A stretch of DNA of 33,629 nucleotides from Propionibacteriaceae bacterium UBA6238 (GTDB lineage: Bacteria; Actinomycetota; Actinomycetes; Propionibacteriales; Propionibacteriaceae): positions 1 through 33,629 of the forward strand of contig DJWE01000012.1 in the NCBI GenBank assembly GCA_002441465.1, read 5' to 3'. The position numbers and the translations under genes are program-made. Below the pieces are notes generated by a model. It was not told the origin of the DNA. It saw only the letters and a program-made list of their open reading frames with translations, and made no database searches. Positions 31,843-33,629 of the stretch are shown piece after piece. How positions within the stretch are numbered: the stretch's first letter is position 1; every line of letters starts with the position of its first letter.

Positions 31843-33303
31843 TCAGGCCAAGGGGATCCGGATCGCGAACGTGGTCCGACCCGGCTCGCAATCCAGCCAG
31901 ACCTGGCCGCCGTGGGCGTGCACGACCGCGGAGACGATGGCCAGCCCGAGACCGGTGGACGAGCCTCCGGCCCTGCGGACGCGACTCGCGTCCGCCCGGG
32001 TGAACCGCTCGAACACCGAGTCGCGGATCTCCGGCGGCACCCCGGGCCCGTTGTCGGTGACCGAAATGACCGCCCAGCCGTCCTCGGCGCGCAGCGCAGT
32101 ATTCACATGCGTGCCCGCAGGGGTGTGCGTGCGGGCGTTCGCGAGCAGGTTCGCGACCACCTGATGCAGGCGGTGGGCGTCCGCGCGCGCGGTCACCACG
32201 TCCTCGGGCAGGTCCAGGGCCCAGGTGTGATCGGAGTTCGCCGCCCGTGCATCGCTGACCGCATTCAGCACGATCTCGGTGACGTCGGTGGCGCGCAGGT
32301 CAAGGGTCGGCTCGGAATCCAGTCGCGCGAGCAGCAGCAGATCCTGCACCAGCGCCGACATCCGCTCCGACTCGGCCTCGATCCGGCCGAGCGCGTGCGC
32401 GGCGTCCTCCGGAAGGGCCTCGCTGCCGCGTCGGGTCAGCTCCGCGTAGCCCCGGATGGACGCGAGAGGGTTGCGCAACTCGTGGGACGCGTCCGCGACG
32501 AACTGGCGCACCTTCGTCTCGCTCCGGTGTCGCACGGCCAGGGCGTTCTCGACGTTGTCGAGCATGTGGTTGAAGGCCAGGCCGACCCGCCCCACCTCGG
32601 AGGCGGGATTGGCGTCCTGGGGGGCCACCCGGATCGGCACGTGGCCCTCGCCGCTCTCCAGCGGCAGGTTCGACACCTGGGTGGCGGTGGCGGCCAGCCG
32701 GGTAAGCGGACGCAGGCTGGTCTCCACCACTCGCCGCGCGGCGACGAACGACAAGATCACGGCGCCGACGGTGAGCAGGCCGGCCATGATCAGCTGGCTG
32801 GACATCGGCGTGGTCACCTCGCTGTACGGCAGGCCGACCACGGTCGTGATCGTGGCGGCGTTCAGCACGCGCTGTTGGATCAGGACGCGATAGAGCCCGC
32901 TCCCGGAGACGGCCACGGTCACCGGATCGCGTTCGGGCCGGAGACTGAGCAGTGCCACCACGGTGGCGTCGTCGACCGAGTCGGGACGGGCGGATACCTG
33001 GTACTTCAGCACGCCGTTGATCGTGGCTGCGTCGATCCGGATCAGACCGGAACCGCCCAAGTCCCCGGGCTGATTGCCGGTGTCGCCGCTGTCCGGGTTC
33101 CGTCCGGTCGGACGCCCGATCGCCGACTCCAGCCGCGCGTCCAGCTGCTGCTGCAGGATCTGGAAGCTGGCCAAGGCGGTGAACACGCTCAGCGCCACCG
33201 TGACCAGGGCGACCAGGGCGGTCGTGCGCAGCACCAGCTGGCGGCTCAGCGTCCCTTTGCCCATCGGGGAGGGGGACGCGGTCGGCGCGGCGGGCAGGCT
33301 CAT
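31843..33303 (-). CDS. two-component sensor histidine kinase
   Basis: 486 residues, membrane bound. Spans at about 25-47 and 170-190 enclose an extracytoplasmic sensor loop of about 120 residues; a HAMP segment follows (about 190-260). The dimerisation/phosphoacceptor box is FVADASHELRNPLASIRGY with His274. The ATP-binding domain has N box VVANLLANARTHTP, G1 DNGPGVP and G2 GGSSTGLGLAIV. The ATG at 33303 overlaps the regulator stop by four bases (ATGA), so the pair is translationally coupled. The stimulus is unknown. Similar in layout to actinobacterial PrrB/TcrY-type kinases. Confidence 0.95.
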   Translation of the reverse strand: MSLPAAPTASPSPMGKGTLSRQLVLRTTALVALVTVALSVFTALASFQILQQQLDARLESAIGRPTGRNPDSGDTGNQPGDLGGSGLIRIDAATINGVLKYQVSARPDSVDDATVVALLSLRPERDPVTVAVSGSGLYRVLIQQRVLNAATITTVVGLPYSEVTTPMSSQLIMAGLLTVGAVILSFVAARRVVETSLRPLTRLAATATQVSNLPLESGEGHVPIRVAPQDANPASEVGRVGLAFNHMLDNVENALAVRHRSETKVRQFVADASHELRNPLASIRGYAELTRRGSEALPEDAAHALGRIEAESERMSALVQDLLLLARLDSEPTLDLRATDVTEIVLNAVSDARAANSDHTWALDLPEDVVTARADAHRLHQVVANLLANARTHTPAGTHVNTALRAEDGWAVISVTDNGPGVPPEIRDSVFERFTRADASRVRRAGGSSTGLGLAIVSAVVHAHGGQVWLDCEPGRTTFAIRIPLA

Positions 33304-33629
33304 TCGGTGGCCGGTTTGAGGACGTAGCCGGCGCCCCGCATGGTGTGGATCATCGGAGCCCGGCCCGCGTCGATCTTCTTGCGCAGGTAGGAGATGTACA
33401 GCTCCACCACGTTCGCCTGGCCACCGAAGTCGTAGTTCCAGACCCGATCGAGGATCTGGGCCTTGGAGAGCACGCGGCGCGGATTGCGCATCAGGTAGCG
33501 CAGCAGCTCGAACTCGGTCGCGGTGAGGTTGATCAGGTCGCCGCCGCGGGTGACTTCGTGGCTGTCCTCGTCGAGGGTGAGGTCACCGACGACCAGCTGC
33601 GATTCGTTGCGCAGCGTGGTCGCGCCGGA
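33300..33629 (-). CDS. OmpR/PhoB-family response regulator, C-terminal part
   Basis: The 109 C-terminal residues of a DNA-binding response regulator; the receiver domain lies beyond the window. The winged-helix effector domain is complete: LINLTATEFELLRYLMRNP, RVLSKAQILDRVW, NVVELYISYLRKKID, then the wing with IHTMRGAGYVLKP. It would dimerise on direct-repeat DNA after phosphorylation by the coupled kinase. Targets cannot be named; the adjacent GT39/GT2 genes are candidates. Confidence 0.95.
   Translation of the reverse strand, partial: SGATTLRNESQLVVGDLTLDEDSHEVTRGGDLINLTATEFELLRYLMRNPRRVLSKAQILDRVWNYDFGGQANVVELYISYLRKKIDAGRAPMIHTMRGAGYVLKPATE

Noticed and set aside
31563..32003. A repeat protein with GDGSELGPP units
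   Set aside because: Arises because the 27-bp repeat is a multiple of three; it runs antisense into the sensor kinase gene and has no credible start site.

Overview
The window is high-GC DNA with NNS-type codon use, GTG starts, Tat lipoproteins and short -10-only promoters. It fits an Actinomycetota chromosome, possibly Propionibacteriaceae-like; that placement is a guess from gene content. There is no rRNA, tRNA, CRISPR array, transposase or phage gene.

Positions 1-20016 form an exopolysaccharide/cell-envelope glycan locus. It holds the 5' part of rfbB and divergent rfbA (dTDP-sugar supply), a TagD-like cytidylyltransferase with an overlapping GT2 glycosyltransferase, a CDP-alcohol phosphotransferase, and a secreted right-handed beta-helix protein. 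Next comes a tight trio: a membrane-anchored unknown protein, a Wzz/BY-kinase and a Wzy-like polymerase. After these are a glycosyltransferase, a Wzx-type flippase, a 1654-residue secreted multidomain protein (propeller, FN3, two LamG, five PKD, C-terminal module), a low-molecular-weight tyrosine phosphatase, and a protein with two GT4 glycosyltransferases fused in tandem. Precursor supply, assembly, chain-length control by kinase and phosphatase, polymerisation, export and two secreted proteins sharing one module sit together. This is a largely complete Wzx/Wzy-type system with an unusual CDP-alcohol branch.

Positions 20038-28159 are mostly ordinary metabolism: a Tat lipoprotein glycerophosphodiester phosphodiesterase, an SMP-30 family lactonase, pyruvate phosphate dikinase, an orphan OpuAC-like lipoprotein, deoxyribose-phosphate aldolase, a GlxA-type AraC regulator and a small membrane protein. 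Between ppdK and the OpuAC gene lies a promoter-hairpins-terminator arrangement on the minus strand that looks like an unannotated small RNA.

Positions 28140-33629 (minus strand) hold a GT2-GtrA protein and a GT39 membrane glycosyltransferase (YkcC/YkcB-like pair), then a two-component system (sensor kinase plus the C-terminal part of an OmpR-type regulator). 

Three families of long perfect palindromes or repeats sit between genes: 26019-26105, 26811-26868 and 31624-31830. Two of them share a GGGGAC core. At least five genes appear to be leaderless, with the -10 hexamer ending exactly six bases before the start codon.
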